Shown here piece by piece: positions 26,259-34,908 of a DNA stretch of 51,710 nt. Every line of letters begins with the position of its first letter. Position 1 is the first letter of the stretch. The stretch spans positions 1 through 51,710 of the forward strand of contig JAFWFS010000009.1 in assembly GCA_017515475.1 (NCBI GenBank), given 5' to 3'. The notes below the pieces were generated by a model. That model was not told where the DNA came from, did not search any database, and saw nothing but the letters and a program-made list of their open reading frames with translations. Origin of the DNA: Erysipelotrichaceae bacterium. Its GTDB lineage: Bacteria; Bacillota_I; Bacilli_A; Erysipelotrichales; Erysipelotrichaceae. Both the position numbers and the translations under genes were made by a program.

Positions 26259-27086
26259 TTACAGAATATGTTTAAACACGAAATCGCCGAACCCGCCATC
26301 CGCACAGTCCATATCGGTAATGTATCTGGCAAGCGCTTTGGTGCACTCCTGTCCGTCTCTTAGACACACGCCCATGCCCGAGGCTACGATCAGCTCGTTG
26401 TCGTTGTCCGCATCGCCAAACGCAGCGACATCCTTAAGATCGATGCCGTGTCTTCTGCAGAAGATCTCCAATGCATAGGCCTTGGAAGCCCTCGCATGAA
26501 CGATTTCGTAGGTCTTCCCGGTGGTCTTGACGATCTTGAAATGTTTCTTGTGCTTTTCAAGCAACGGTTTTATATCCTTCAGCAGCCGGTCCATGTCGTT
26601 GTCTTCTTTCATCAGCAGAAACTTGTAGAAGTTTCCCTCCGCCAGAAAGTCGTCCTTTCTTTCCGCCAGTCTGACATCCCTGTCCATCTGCCTGAAGATC
26701 TTGTAGAACTGGGAGTCCTTCCTCCTAAACAACGTATACGTATCGATATAGGCGTGGTAGTCGTAGCCAAAGGCATCCAGAAAATCCAGGATGTCTTCCA
26801 CCCATTCCTTTTCCAGCACCAGAAGTGTCTCTTCCTTCTTTTCAAGACCGTCGTAGAACGCCTGACCGTTGACACCGATCAGCAGTTCCGGTTCGAAGTT
26901 GAGATCCCATTCCTTGATCTTGTTTCGCAGCTGCAGAACGGTCCTTCCCGAAGCAAGACCGAAGAGAAAACCCTGCCGATGCAGCTCTTCCATCGCTTTT
27001 TTGTTCAGATCAGGCAGACCGTTCATGTACCCTATCAGGGTCAGATCGATATCCGCAACCACCAGTCTGATATCCGTTTTCTTCAT
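26259..27086 (-). CDS. Cof-type HAD-superfamily phosphatase
   Basis: A 275-residue second HAD phosphatase. The ATG at 27086 is chosen because the protein then begins directly with MKKTDIRLVVADIDLTLIG, containing motif I (DIDLT). The frame is open for about 98 more codons upstream, but those residues look non-coding and run into the divergent promoter region. Motif II is LASGRT and the metal motif is AFGDADNDNELI. It lacks the usual DGT, having DLT. The cap domain is in the middle. The substrate is unknown, as for the other HAD protein here. No good ribosome site is visible. Confidence 0.9.
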   Translation of the reverse strand: MKKTDIRLVVADIDLTLIGYMNGLPDLNKKAMEELHRQGFLFGLASGRTVLQLRNKIKEWDLNFEPELLIGVNGQAFYDGLEKKEETLLVLEKEWVEDILDFLDAFGYDYHAYIDTYTLFRRKDSQFYKIFRQMDRDVRLAERKDDFLAEGNFYKFLLMKEDNDMDRLLKDIKPLLEKHKKHFKIVKTTGKTYEIVHARASKAYALEIFCRRHGIDLKDVAAFGDADNDNELIVASGMGVCLRDGQECTKALARYITDMDCADGGFGDFVFKHIL

Positions 27087-27188
27087 ACCGTAATTAATCA
27101 TAACAGAAACTCGCATTGCCACAAAACGGAATGCATCGATGAATGTATAATGATATAGAAGATCCATTCGATAAAGGAGACACGAAAC

Positions 27189-28307
27189 ATGAACAACAGA
27201 ACATACAGGATACTTGGAATACTGCTGGCGGCCTTCCTTGTAGGGATATCCTATCTGGCCGGAAAAAGCGGTGCAGAAAACAGGCTGCTGAAACAGCAGG
27301 AAACGCTGCAGATGCTCAACAGAAGCAGCGTCGAAAACATGATCGTGGAAGAAGGAAAGACCATCTACGTCATCGGACACAAGAGTCCCGACTCCGACAC
27401 GGTCTGCAGCGCGATCGCTTATGCCCGTCTTCTAAGTATGCTGGGACATGAGGCGCAGGCCGTCATCAGCGAACCCGTGAACCATGAAACGGAGTATGTA
27501 CTGAAACAGGCGGGAGCGGAATCTCCTGAAGTGCTTTACGATGCCTCGGGAGAATACATCTTCCTGGTCGACCACAGCGAATACGCCCAGGCGGTAGAAG
27601 GACTGGTAGATGCCCATATCGTCGGCGTCATCGACCATCACGGAGTCGGAACACTCAGCACCGGCAATCAGGTCGTCTATGAAGGAAGGCCGATCGGTTC
27701 CACCGCGACCATCGTCTGGCTGGATTATCTCAACTACGGTCTCGAGATCGATCAGAAAACGGCATTTCTCCTGCTAGGAGCAGTGCTTTCCGATACGGAC
27801 AATCTGACCGGTTCGACCGTAACGGAAGCGGACAGGCAAGCCGTAAGGACATTGGCTGTTACGGCAGGCGTGGAAGACGCCAATGAACTCTATGCCCGCA
27901 TGCACGAACAGAAGCTTTCCTACGAAGGCATGAGCAGCGAACAGATCCTCTTCCACGACTACAAGGAATACGAAGCATCCGGCACGACGTTCGGCATCGG
28001 TATTGTCGATGCGATCGATGAAGAAATGGCTGCAGAACTTGCACAGCGCATGAAAGAAGTTCTTCCGGAAGCTTTCGGAACCAGAAACGTCGATCTGATG
28101 TACGCATCCGTAGGAATCAGGGAAAACGGAGAGAAGATCGACTACATCGTACCGGCCAATGAACTCTCCGAGACCGTGTTCAAGAACGCCTTCCCTGACT
28201 TTGATGAATACGACGGAACATCCTACATCTTCAGAACAGGTCTGGGAAGAAAAACCAAGTTCGTGCCTGGACTGACCGATTATCTCGGTACTCATCCGCA
28301 CGAATAG
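27189..28307 (+). CDS. Membrane-anchored class II (Mn-dependent) inorganic pyrophosphatase
   Basis: A 372-residue DHH-family protein with every class II pyrophosphatase signature: IGHKSPDSDTV (His64, Asp68, Asp70), LVDHSE (Asp128), VIDHH (Asp149-His151), LSDTDN, and the C-terminal GRKTKFVPGL that matches the SRKKQ substrate-binding tail. The known enzymes are cytosolic and about 310 residues. Here an extra N-terminus of roughly 55 residues carries a single hydrophobic helix (residues 8-24, ILGILLAAFLVGISYLAG), positive residues before it and polar residues after. I infer a signal anchor with the enzyme facing outward. AAAGGAG lies before the ATG and TATAAT at 27146-27151. Confidence 0.88.
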   Translation: MNNRTYRILGILLAAFLVGISYLAGKSGAENRLLKQQETLQMLNRSSVENMIVEEGKTIYVIGHKSPDSDTVCSAIAYARLLSMLGHEAQAVISEPVNHETEYVLKQAGAESPEVLYDASGEYIFLVDHSEYAQAVEGLVDAHIVGVIDHHGVGTLSTGNQVVYEGRPIGSTATIVWLDYLNYGLEIDQKTAFLLLGAVLSDTDNLTGSTVTEADRQAVRTLAVTAGVEDANELYARMHEQKLSYEGMSSEQILFHDYKEYEASGTTFGIGIVDAIDEEMAAELAQRMKEVLPEAFGTRNVDLMYASVGIRENGEKIDYIVPANELSETVFKNAFPDFDEYDGTSYIFRTGLGRKTKFVPGLTDYLGTHPHE

Positions 28308-28351
28308 AACCTTTACAGGGTAAGATAGATCTGATCTACGGAGGCAAAGCG

Positions 28352-28780
28352 ATGAAAAAAGACTACAGAAAAAACATGACCGGTTTTCAGTACAAACTGA
28401 TCCTCGGCATATTCGTTACAGGATTTCTGCTGGGACTGGTTCTGCTGGCAATGACATTTGACATTCAGAGCTTCATGACCTGGGCTTTCATCATCTGGGA
28501 GGCTTTCCTGATCCTGACGATCTATTGCTGGACTGATGAGGAACGCTATGCAAAATACGAGTATTATGGCACTCCCGTCATGTTCGGGCTGCTGGGTCTT
28601 CTGTTTGCCGCTCTTGCCATAGGAGGTCTTTATATCGGGGTCGTTTCATACGTTGAAGAATCATCTCTATCCAGTCTGCTTGGCGGTATCCTGGGTTCGT
28701 TCTGCTGCGGACTGTGTTCATATTTTTCCTATATCTTCTATATCCGTCCTTATTTCAAGAAAGACAAAGAAGATATCTGA
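28352..28780 (+). CDS. Small four-helix membrane protein
   Basis: A 142-residue protein with four hydrophobic segments: about 15-35 (LILGIFVTGFLLGLVLL), 40-58, 73-96 and 105-128, the last rich in Gly and Cys (GGILGSFCCGLCSYFSYIFY). Both ends are basic. GGAGG lies 8 nt upstream of the ATG. It begins 45 nt after the pyrophosphatase stop with no terminator between, so the two may be co-transcribed. I do not recognise the family. Confidence 0.78.
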   Translation: MKKDYRKNMTGFQYKLILGIFVTGFLLGLVLLAMTFDIQSFMTWAFIIWEAFLILTIYCWTDEERYAKYEYYGTPVMFGLLGLLFAALAIGGLYIGVVSYVEESSLSSLLGGILGSFCCGLCSYFSYIFYIRPYFKKDKEDI

Positions 28781-28920
28781 TACAGATCTGCAGGAATAAT
28801 CCATAAAAGCGTAGATTTACAGACTCTATTCGATGAGTCTGGGAATCGAACAGCTGAATTATGATAAAAAAGTCTCAGTCATTATTGACAGAGACTATTT
28901 GAATTGTCTGTATGTGACGC
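28781..28920. other. Non-coding spacer with two hairpins
   Basis: There is no plausible gene. CAGACTC (28820-28826) pairs with GAGTCTG (28835-28841), and AGTCTC (28871-28876) pairs with GAGACT (28891-28896) after an A-run. The second may end transcription of the membrane-protein gene weakly. Confidence 0.4.
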
Positions 28921-29076
28921 TTATTCTATGCCGGTGGTAGGGATCCTGTATGGCGTATCAGGTGAAGAAGTTTTCTTGACTATCAGGGCTGTTTCAGCTT
29001 TTCCGTCGGTGAAGTTGACTGTGATCGTATGCTCTCCTTCATACGGAGCAATATCACTTGTACCATCTGACTCCGG
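28921..29076 (-). pseudogene. C-terminal remnant of a lost beta-sandwich protein
   Basis: On the minus strand a 51-codon open stretch without a start reads like the end of an Ig-like or beta-sandwich domain: GEHTITVNFTDGKAETALIV, then a Pro/Thr-rich tail and a stop at 28921. An in-frame TAG precedes it. It overlaps the 3' end of the next gene out of frame, so it looks like a deletion or rearrangement scar. No ribosome site or start is present, and I do not think it is expressed. The parent protein is not identified. Confidence 0.45.
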
Positions 29077-29782
29077 CTAGAGAGTCGATGATTTCATACT
29101 CATAAAAACAATCGGGAAGATCAGGGAACTCCTTTTTCAGCAGCGCGGCAGCGCTCTGCTTCGTTAGCTCTTCTTCTTTCACCTTCTCCGCTAATTCCCA
29201 GGCACGGTCCTCAAGCTCCTTTGTCAAAAAGATGATCCGATCCTTTCTGTTCATGTAGTAGTCGTTCACCGAATCCATGACCGACTCCCTGTCCGATTCC
29301 GACAGAATGTCATTGCATCTGTCCTTATCAAGACGCCATGGCCAGATATCCCTGTCTTCCTCTTTAAGCCAAAACATCGAATAAGGTTCAGCCAAGAAAT
29401 AGTCGGCCATCAGCTCTCCCGGTATCCTGACGAACTTATCACCGAAGTATATGTCTGCGGAAGACCTGCTGGAAATAAGGATGTCGCTGATCCACCATTC
29501 CCTGGGAATCTTGTGAGGCTTGTGGAAAGGATCCTGTTCTTCATTGACATAAACGGTGTTTTCGATATTCTTCAGGATACGGTAAAACACTTCGCAGGCT
29601 CTCTCTTCCGAATCATAGTATTCGATGTCGTACTTTTTTCCTCTTTCGCTGTAGTAGATCACCCACTGTTTCCTGAAGCGTTCAAGACAGTAGGTATCGG
29701 ATGGAGTCCCTCCATTGAGATTGTGACAGCTTGAAGGTATATACATCCTGGAAACGACTTTTTTCAGTTCTTTGATTTTCAT
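29054..29782 (-). CDS. Hypothetical protein, immunity-protein-like N-terminus
   Basis: A 242-residue soluble protein. The first 80 residues contain CLERFRKQWVIYYSERGKKY and EERACEVFYRIL, a pattern I associate with small immunity proteins of polymorphic toxin systems (Imm59-like, from memory). The middle is rich in Trp and Asp (REWWISD, DIWPWRLDKDR) and the end is helical and charged. The last residues (SLAGVRWYK) run into a fragment of another gene, so the natural C-terminus may be lost. No clear ribosome site precedes the ATG at 29782. No toxin gene is next to it. Confidence 0.6.
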   Translation of the reverse strand: MKIKELKKVVSRMYIPSSCHNLNGGTPSDTYCLERFRKQWVIYYSERGKKYDIEYYDSEERACEVFYRILKNIENTVYVNEEQDPFHKPHKIPREWWISDILISSRSSADIYFGDKFVRIPGELMADYFLAEPYSMFWLKEEDRDIWPWRLDKDRCNDILSESDRESVMDSVNDYYMNRKDRIIFLTKELEDRAWELAEKVKEEELTKQSAAALLKKEFPDLPDCFYEYEIIDSLAGVRWYK

Positions 29783-29918
29783 GTTTTTTCATATTAAGTG
29801 AACTGCCGGTTCCTGTTCACATCCTTATGTTTTCATTATAATAAAAAAGAGAAAACGATAAATCGACGTTTGTCGGAAAACCAGGATCTGGCATCCGGAT
29901 TCCACTGTTGTGATGAAG

Positions 29919-29955
29919 AAAAACCTTGAAAAATGGTGATGTAAAGGTTTTTTTA
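29919..29955 (+). terminator. Terminator-like hairpin upstream of the XRE gene
   Basis: AAAAACCTT pairs with AAGGTTTTT across a 16-base loop, followed by TTTAC. No plus-strand gene ends here, so it may be a leftover terminator or block read-through into the XRE gene. Confidence 0.5.
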
Positions 29956-30041
29956 CAGCGATTATGGGCTATGTAAAAGACATTTGATAGATGGCAGTTT
30001 CGTTTTCGGATAAACTCAAGTTGTCCAAAGGAGATGTAAAA

Positions 30042-30479
30042 ATGGAGATTTCAGAAAAACTGAAGGAAGCAAGACAAAGCACCGGCATGACACAGGACCA
30101 GATCGCAGAGAAGATCATGGTATCCCGTGTGACCGTATCCAATTGGGAAAACGGAAAGTCGCTGCCTGATATTGTAAGTCTGATAAGTCTCAGCGATCTC
30201 TATGGCATCAGTCTGGATGAATTGGTGAAAGGAGATTCGAAAATGGTGGAAAAAGTAAGGAAAGACGCAAAAGATGCTAATAACAACAAAAGGCTGATCG
30301 GAGTAACTGCTATCCTGGTTGTCGCTGTTCTGCTGGTGTATGCCATCAGCAGGATTGTAGGAGGCGGTTTCAAAGACTTTTGCGAGGGTGCTATCTGGTG
30401 GGTGTTGATAGCAATCGGCCTGGCAGCATCGATGACATATTTAAGTCAGGCAGAGCCTAATGAGGATAGAAAGAAATAA
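30042..30479 (+). CDS. XRE-family regulator with membrane helices
   Basis: A 145-residue protein. The HTH is at residues about 8-60 (EARQSTGMTQDQIAEKIMVSRVTVSNWENG), continuing LPDIVSLISLSDLYGISLDELVKGD as in typical XRE regulators. After a short basic linker two hydrophobic helices follow (LIGVTAILVVAVLLVYAI and GAIWWVLIAIGLAASMTYL). The ATG at 30042 has AAAGGAG 8-9 nt upstream; longer in-frame starts have none. HTH proteins with membrane helices often sense envelope signals. The next gene encodes a small membrane protein 36 nt away, its likely partner or target. Confidence 0.85.
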   Translation: MEISEKLKEARQSTGMTQDQIAEKIMVSRVTVSNWENGKSLPDIVSLISLSDLYGISLDELVKGDSKMVEKVRKDAKDANNNKRLIGVTAILVVAVLLVYAISRIVGGGFKDFCEGAIWWVLIAIGLAASMTYLSQAEPNEDRKK

Positions 30480-30515
30480 TTATATTGACAAACCAGAATT
30501 TAATGAGGTGCTTTT

Positions 30516-30734
30516 ATGAGTGAGAATAACAAGAACAACAAGAAAGGCAAGAATTCGTCCGGCCTTACGATTGGTATGTGTATAGGAATTGCAATCGGAA
30601 CCGCAGTCGGAGTTGCAACAAAAAACATCGGTTTGTGGATACCGATTGGACTTTCGATGGGAATGGGTCTCGGATTGGCCACACGTCATAACAGCGATAA
30701 TAATTGCGATGACAAAACGGACGGTCAGGAATAG
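30516..30734 (+). CDS. Small glycine-rich membrane protein
   Basis: A 72-residue protein: a charged N-terminus (NNKNNKKGKN), one or two glycine-zipper membrane segments (LTIGMCIGIAIGTAVGVAT and LWIPIGLSMGMGLGLAT), and an acidic tail (NNCDDKTDGQE). Glycine spacing every four residues favours helix packing. GAGGTG lies 6 nt before the ATG. It is co-transcribed with the XRE membrane regulator, which suggests that the two work together. No known family is recognised. Confidence 0.72.
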   Translation: MSENNKNNKKGKNSSGLTIGMCIGIAIGTAVGVATKNIGLWIPIGLSMGMGLGLATRHNSDNNCDDKTDGQE

Positions 30735-31065
30735 ACAGACAAATTCCAGTTTGTAGGGACAGTTCATTAAAGAATACTTAATTGAATAATTCATTAAGAT
30801 AAACTCTCATGACTTATCAAAAAACACATCAATAGGATCCGCCTCAGTATCGTCTGATGTGTTTTTGTTTCATAATTGTTTTTCTTACCCTGCCGATCAC
30901 TTTCTTTAGTGTTTTTTTATATAAAGAATTATCAGTAAGTGTCTGGCAGGAAAGAATCTTTCCAATTAGGAAAATTAAGCCGCATCTCCCATTCGGAAAA
31001 AAACCTATGGACAATTTCAAAAAAGAACAAAGACTTAAACCGATTTCATTGCGATCGTAACGCTG
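30735..31065. other. Intergenic region with a bidirectional terminator
   Basis: A 331-bp stretch without a credible gene. A plus-strand frame at 30857-31060 begins inside a terminator stem and lacks a ribosome site. The strong terminator at 30819-30868 is the only clear element. The rest is AT-rich. Confidence 0.5.
30819..30868. terminator. Bidirectional terminator with 12-bp stem
   Basis: AAAAACACATCA (30820-30831) pairs with TGATGTGTTTTT (30855-30866). The loop is 23 bases and both flanks are A- or T-rich. It ends the XRE unit on the plus strand and can end the lipoprotein transcript on the other. Confidence 0.82.
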
Positions 31066-32997
31066 TTAATCGTTAAACAGATCAGCTATTCCACTGATGT
31101 TTGTTTGTGAAGTAGAATGTTCTGGCTCTACATAGTCGATCGGCGTGTTGTCTGTCCAGGCTTTTACGTTCGAACCTTTCGGGAACAGAACCGTTACACC
31201 CAGCCGATTGATTCCTCCGCTAGATGGACCGTTGCAGAAGACTCCGTCATAATCAAGAGTTATCAGTTTTGATATCGTTCCGCCCGGAGCAATCCTGTTG
31301 TTTATCATATTGTTCATCAGTTCTTCCAAAGAATCAGCCGATCCCGGCTCATCCTCCTTATAATAGCTGAGCCATCCATCGAATGCTTCCACATAATTGC
31401 CATATGGACCCTTAGCGAAAACATAATCTGCAGGATTGATCAGATAATACTTTCCGTCTTTTTTTATGTAAACCATCGCATGTCCGTCGTTATCGGTGTA
31501 GGACAGCTTAATATACCCAAGCTCATCATAGTCATCCCGAAGAAGATAGTGGATCAACGTGCACATTGCGGAACACTGCCCTTCTTTAATCGACATCATT
31601 TCTTCTCCCGATACAGTGTATAAGAGATGGTCTCCGGCAAATTCGATATTTCCGACATCCGTTCCAGCGAATCGGCCTGAGTTTATTTCTCCTCCTTCTT
31701 TGAATCCGGATTTAAATAGATAGCACACTGCATCCGCCAGAGTAGTTATCGTCTCTCTGGTCTTGTTGAAATCCTGTTCATTGATCAGCTCTTCGATCTG
31801 CTCTGATGTAAGGACCGGAAGTCCAAGCCCAAGCGGGATCTGTGTTCCTGAATAGTTGAAGATCTTTTCGCCATGCAGCTGTTCCAGATTCATGATAGTA
31901 CCGTTCGGCGCTTCGACTTTTCCTAAAAACTCGACGCTTCTTGCCGTTGCGCTGACCGCTTTTCCACTTCCCTCGCCCGGTCTCCCAAGCGTTTCGTTTG
32001 TATAGTGTTCGACAATCGTATCCAGCAGATGGTCTAAATCATCAAAACTGCATTCCTCTGCATCAAGGCTTTCCATCCAGTCTTTCTGATCGAGCAGATT
32101 AAATGAAAGATCTAAAGGATAGTATGAACCGTTTGCTTTCACATAAAGCAGATCATAATCCGATTTTTTAAAGTATACGGTAATTGTTCCGATTTCCTCA
32201 TAATCTCCCAATAGGATATTGATTCCTTTTTGTATGTTTTCTGAAGGCACTCCTAAAAAACCTTTTCTTTTAAGGTAGCAAATCATATCAGGATACGTAC
32301 TGATTACATCGGATTCGTTCGTCTCGTCGATCTGGTCTATTTCTTCTTTCGTCAGCCGCGGGAAACCGATCGCGTCAGGAAATACGTATTGTTCATAGTA
32401 ATAACAGTCGATTCCCCATTTTTCGTATTCCTTGAGCATTGTTCCACTTGCATCGGAAGGAAGAACCTTGGATTCTACTTCATTGTCAGATGGATAACAC
32501 GCATCTATCGTTTCTAACATATCATCTATTGAATCGAAGGACCATTTGTCACCTTCATATCCTGCCAGCCAGACGGCCTTCTCTTTGTATTGCCTGTATG
32601 GATCAAGAACATAGTATCTTCCGTCTGTTTTTATACATAAAAGGCGGTACTCTTCTGTTCCGTCCTTGACTTCGATTGCCTTGATATCTTCATAATCACC
32701 AGCCAGCGACCAGCATATCATATTCACAAACGATTTTGATGTAGCTGCGTCATTCTTCTTGGCTTCAAAATACAGCAGTGAATCGATATACGTTGTGATA
32801 ACGGCATTCTTGTCTGAAGAGTTTATTTCGCTTATTTCTTCATCCGTAAGCTTTCTTTCTCCCAATACCGAAGGATACTCATAGCCGTTAACCACAATTG
32901 TCTCTTCGCCAAATCTCTGGTGGTCGGTTTTTTCGTCTGAGCAGCCCGACAGTACGAGCAGGACAGTCATAATCATCAAGCATATTCTTTTCTTCAT
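31066..32997 (-). CDS. Lipoprotein with three transglutaminase-like repeats
   Basis: A 643-residue secreted lipoprotein: signal MKKRICLMIMTVLLVLSGC with lipobox Cys19. Three related units begin LTDEEISEIN (about 50), LTKEEIDQID (about 215) and LTSEQIEELI (about 396). The third carries a transglutaminase/papain-like triad: Cys475 in KEGQCSAMC, His506 in NDGHAMVYIKKDGKYY and Asn521/Asp524 in INPADYV. In units one and two the aligned Cys is Ser or another residue and the His is Tyr, so they look catalytically dead. I infer one active cell-surface transglutaminase-like domain with two binding repeats. AAGGAT lies before the ATG. Confidence 0.75.
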   Translation of the reverse strand: MKKRICLMIMTVLLVLSGCSDEKTDHQRFGEETIVVNGYEYPSVLGERKLTDEEISEINSSDKNAVITTYIDSLLYFEAKKNDAATSKSFVNMICWSLAGDYEDIKAIEVKDGTEEYRLLCIKTDGRYYVLDPYRQYKEKAVWLAGYEGDKWSFDSIDDMLETIDACYPSDNEVESKVLPSDASGTMLKEYEKWGIDCYYYEQYVFPDAIGFPRLTKEEIDQIDETNESDVISTYPDMICYLKRKGFLGVPSENIQKGINILLGDYEEIGTITVYFKKSDYDLLYVKANGSYYPLDLSFNLLDQKDWMESLDAEECSFDDLDHLLDTIVEHYTNETLGRPGEGSGKAVSATARSVEFLGKVEAPNGTIMNLEQLHGEKIFNYSGTQIPLGLGLPVLTSEQIEELINEQDFNKTRETITTLADAVCYLFKSGFKEGGEINSGRFAGTDVGNIEFAGDHLLYTVSGEEMMSIKEGQCSAMCTLIHYLLRDDYDELGYIKLSYTDNDGHAMVYIKKDGKYYLINPADYVFAKGPYGNYVEAFDGWLSYYKEDEPGSADSLEELMNNMINNRIAPGGTISKLITLDYDGVFCNGPSSGGINRLGVTVLFPKGSNVKAWTDNTPIDYVEPEHSTSQTNISGIADLFND

Positions 32998-33446
32998 TTC
33001 AGAATCCTTATTTACCTTTCTTTATCATTCAATCATTACAGTCTTTTTATAATCTCAAAGTGTCCTGATATACTACTTTTATTATAATTCAATATAATGG
33101 GTTAACTTATCTTTAATTGGACACTGTTCCATGATGCACTATACATTTTTGAAGTTTTGACATTCTCTATACATAATATAAACGATTTCATTTTTAAATT
33201 ATGTTCATAAATATTTACATTTATGAATTTCACCTTTGAAAAACCTTAAACCAGCATCGGACATATGATTCATACCTGAAGAAAAGAAACAGAGCTTCTG
33301 TCAGTCAGATGATGGAAACTCTGTTTTGATTTAGCGTTAAATCGATAAGTCGGAATCTGTCGCATGGAAGATGTGAACCACAACCATAACCTACGAACCC
33401 TGCATCAAGACGGGAATTGAATAGAAAAAAACGAAAACTTCGAAAT

Positions 33447-33480
33447 AAAAGCGGGGCAGGAAATGCTCCGCTTTTCCTTG
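33447..33480. terminator. Terminator-like hairpin, orphan
   Basis: AAAAGCGGGG pairs with CTCCGCTTTT with one G-T pair, then a T-rich tail on the plus strand. No plus-strand gene ends upstream. Confidence 0.55.
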
Positions 33481-33631
33481 TTTTCGTTCTTATTCATGGC
33501 ATTCGCTTCGCTGTTTTCTATATCATTCTAATCGACTGTTTCCTGTTTTTTATTCCGTATGCTGTTCCGTCTTCGTGAAGAATATTCCCGGCCATACAGA
33601 ACACATCATTCGCTCCCAGACGCATTTAAAA

Positions 33632-33657
33632 ACCTCCTGAACGCCGTTTCAGGAGGT
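33632..33657 (-). terminator. Terminator of the aminotransferase gene
   Basis: ACCTCCTGAA and TTCAGGAGGT form a 10-bp stem; on the minus strand the tail is TTTTTAAATG. It begins just past the aminotransferase stop. Confidence 0.85.
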
Positions 33658-33669
33658 CATATCTTTTTA

Positions 33670-34857
33670 TTACAGTCCCTGAAACGCCTCAGAGATCCTT
33701 CGGAAAGCCTCCAGACAGACGCTGCGAGGCGAAGACAGACAGGCACGGTGAACCTGGGCTTTCCGCCAGTCGTCGAAGAAGAGTCCGGAATTCAGTACCA
33801 CGCCCGCCTTTCTGTAGATCCGGTCGGATACTTCCTCATCGCTCAGACCGTAGCCCGAGAAATCCACATTGATCGAATAGCCTCCTTCAGGTCTCCATAC
33901 TCTGGCCTTTGGAAGATTGTTTCTGATGTATTCCAGACAGGCATCGATGTTCCCGTCGATATATTCATTCAAGGCATCCACCCAGGCATCGCCTCTGGTA
34001 TAGGCGGATATCACCGCCTGTATTCCAAACGGAGAAGGCATCGAATACATGCCTGCAGCCTCCCCTTTCAGCTTCGAATCGCAGATGATCACGTTGGTCA
34101 TGGCCAGACCCGCCAGATTGAAAGTCTTGTTTACGGCAGTGGCGGCGATCAGTCCCTCAGGACCGCAGGCCTTCATCATCGGCTCGAATTCCTGACCCTT
34201 TCTCAGGATATCGGAATGCACCTCGTCCGACAGGATCAGCACATTGTGCCTTCTGCATATTTCCGCCGTCCTGCACAGTTCCTCATGGGTAAACACCCTG
34301 CCCGTAGGATTGTGCGGATGACACATGATGAACATCGTATTGTTTCTGTCTGCACAGGCCTTCTCGAAAGCCTCGTAGTCGATCGTAAAGTATTCGTTTC
34401 CGTCGTTGATCATCCTGACTTCCACGTATTTCCTGCCCTGCTTGTCCACATCTCCGTGGTAGCCGTAGCACGGAGTCAGAACGATGACGCCCTCGCCCGG
34501 TCTGGTATACTCCGCCACGCACTTGGCCACCGCATCGTGCGTACCCGGAAAATAGGAAATGTCCTCCTTGGAGAATTCCCATCCCTGACGCCTTCTGTAC
34601 CAGCCGCAGACCGCTTCCCTGTATTCATCCGGAATCAGGGAATAGCCGAAAATGCCGTGATCCGTCAGCTTCTTAAGATCCTCGATGATCTCCGGAGCGA
34701 CCCTGAAATCCATGTCCGCTGTCTCCAGACAGATCATGTCTTCCCTTCTCTCCTTTATCCCCAAAGCATCCAGAATATAGGAAGGATCCTTCCACTTGAA
34801 AGAAAACGAATACGGGTCATGCAGCCTGTCAATGATCTCATCAAACTCGTAATGCAT
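33670..34857 (-). CDS. MalY/PatB-type aminotransferase (probable C-S lyase)
   Basis: A 395-residue fold-type I PLP enzyme of the MalY/PatB group, which splits cystathionine or cysteine conjugates by beta-elimination. The N-terminus SFKWKDPSYILDALGI with ETADMDF is typical. PLP contacts are NPTGRVF, Asp211 in LILSDEVHSD and the Schiff-base Lys244 in AVNKTFNLAGL. The C-terminal phosphate/carboxylate Arg lies near VHRACLSSPR. It is close-packed with its own terminator and no partner gene. Whether it acts in methionine synthesis or in thiol breakdown cannot be told. Confidence 0.9.
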   Translation of the reverse strand: MHYEFDEIIDRLHDPYSFSFKWKDPSYILDALGIKERREDMICLETADMDFRVAPEIIEDLKKLTDHGIFGYSLIPDEYREAVCGWYRRRQGWEFSKEDISYFPGTHDAVAKCVAEYTRPGEGVIVLTPCYGYHGDVDKQGRKYVEVRMINDGNEYFTIDYEAFEKACADRNNTMFIMCHPHNPTGRVFTHEELCRTAEICRRHNVLILSDEVHSDILRKGQEFEPMMKACGPEGLIAATAVNKTFNLAGLAMTNVIICDSKLKGEAAGMYSMPSPFGIQAVISAYTRGDAWVDALNEYIDGNIDACLEYIRNNLPKARVWRPEGGYSINVDFSGYGLSDEEVSDRIYRKAGVVLNSGLFFDDWRKAQVHRACLSSPRSVCLEAFRRISEAFQGL

Positions 34858-34908
34858 ACTGATCTCCTTTATCTCTTTATAAAAAATCTGCAGTCGCCTG
34901 CAAATCTT

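Larger units (their letters stand above)
32998..33669. other. Long intergenic region, hairpins but no gene
   Basis: About 670 bp, AT-rich near 33,060-33,250. Contains hairpins AAACAGAG (33287-33294)/CTCTGTTT (33319-33326), GATTTA (33328)/TAAATC (33338-33343), a 10-bp stem at 33447-33474 and the terminator of the aminotransferase. I see no riboswitch signature and no gene. A short frame at 33364-33423 (MEDVNHNHN) is not convincing. Confidence 0.4.

Noticed and set aside
30857..31060. Plus-strand frame of 67 codons
   Set aside because: Begins inside the right arm of a strong terminator, has no ribosome site and no recognisable protein pattern.
33361..33423. Short frame MEDVNHNHN and possible tRNA-like tail
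   Set aside because: No cloverleaf can be drawn and there is no ribosome site.
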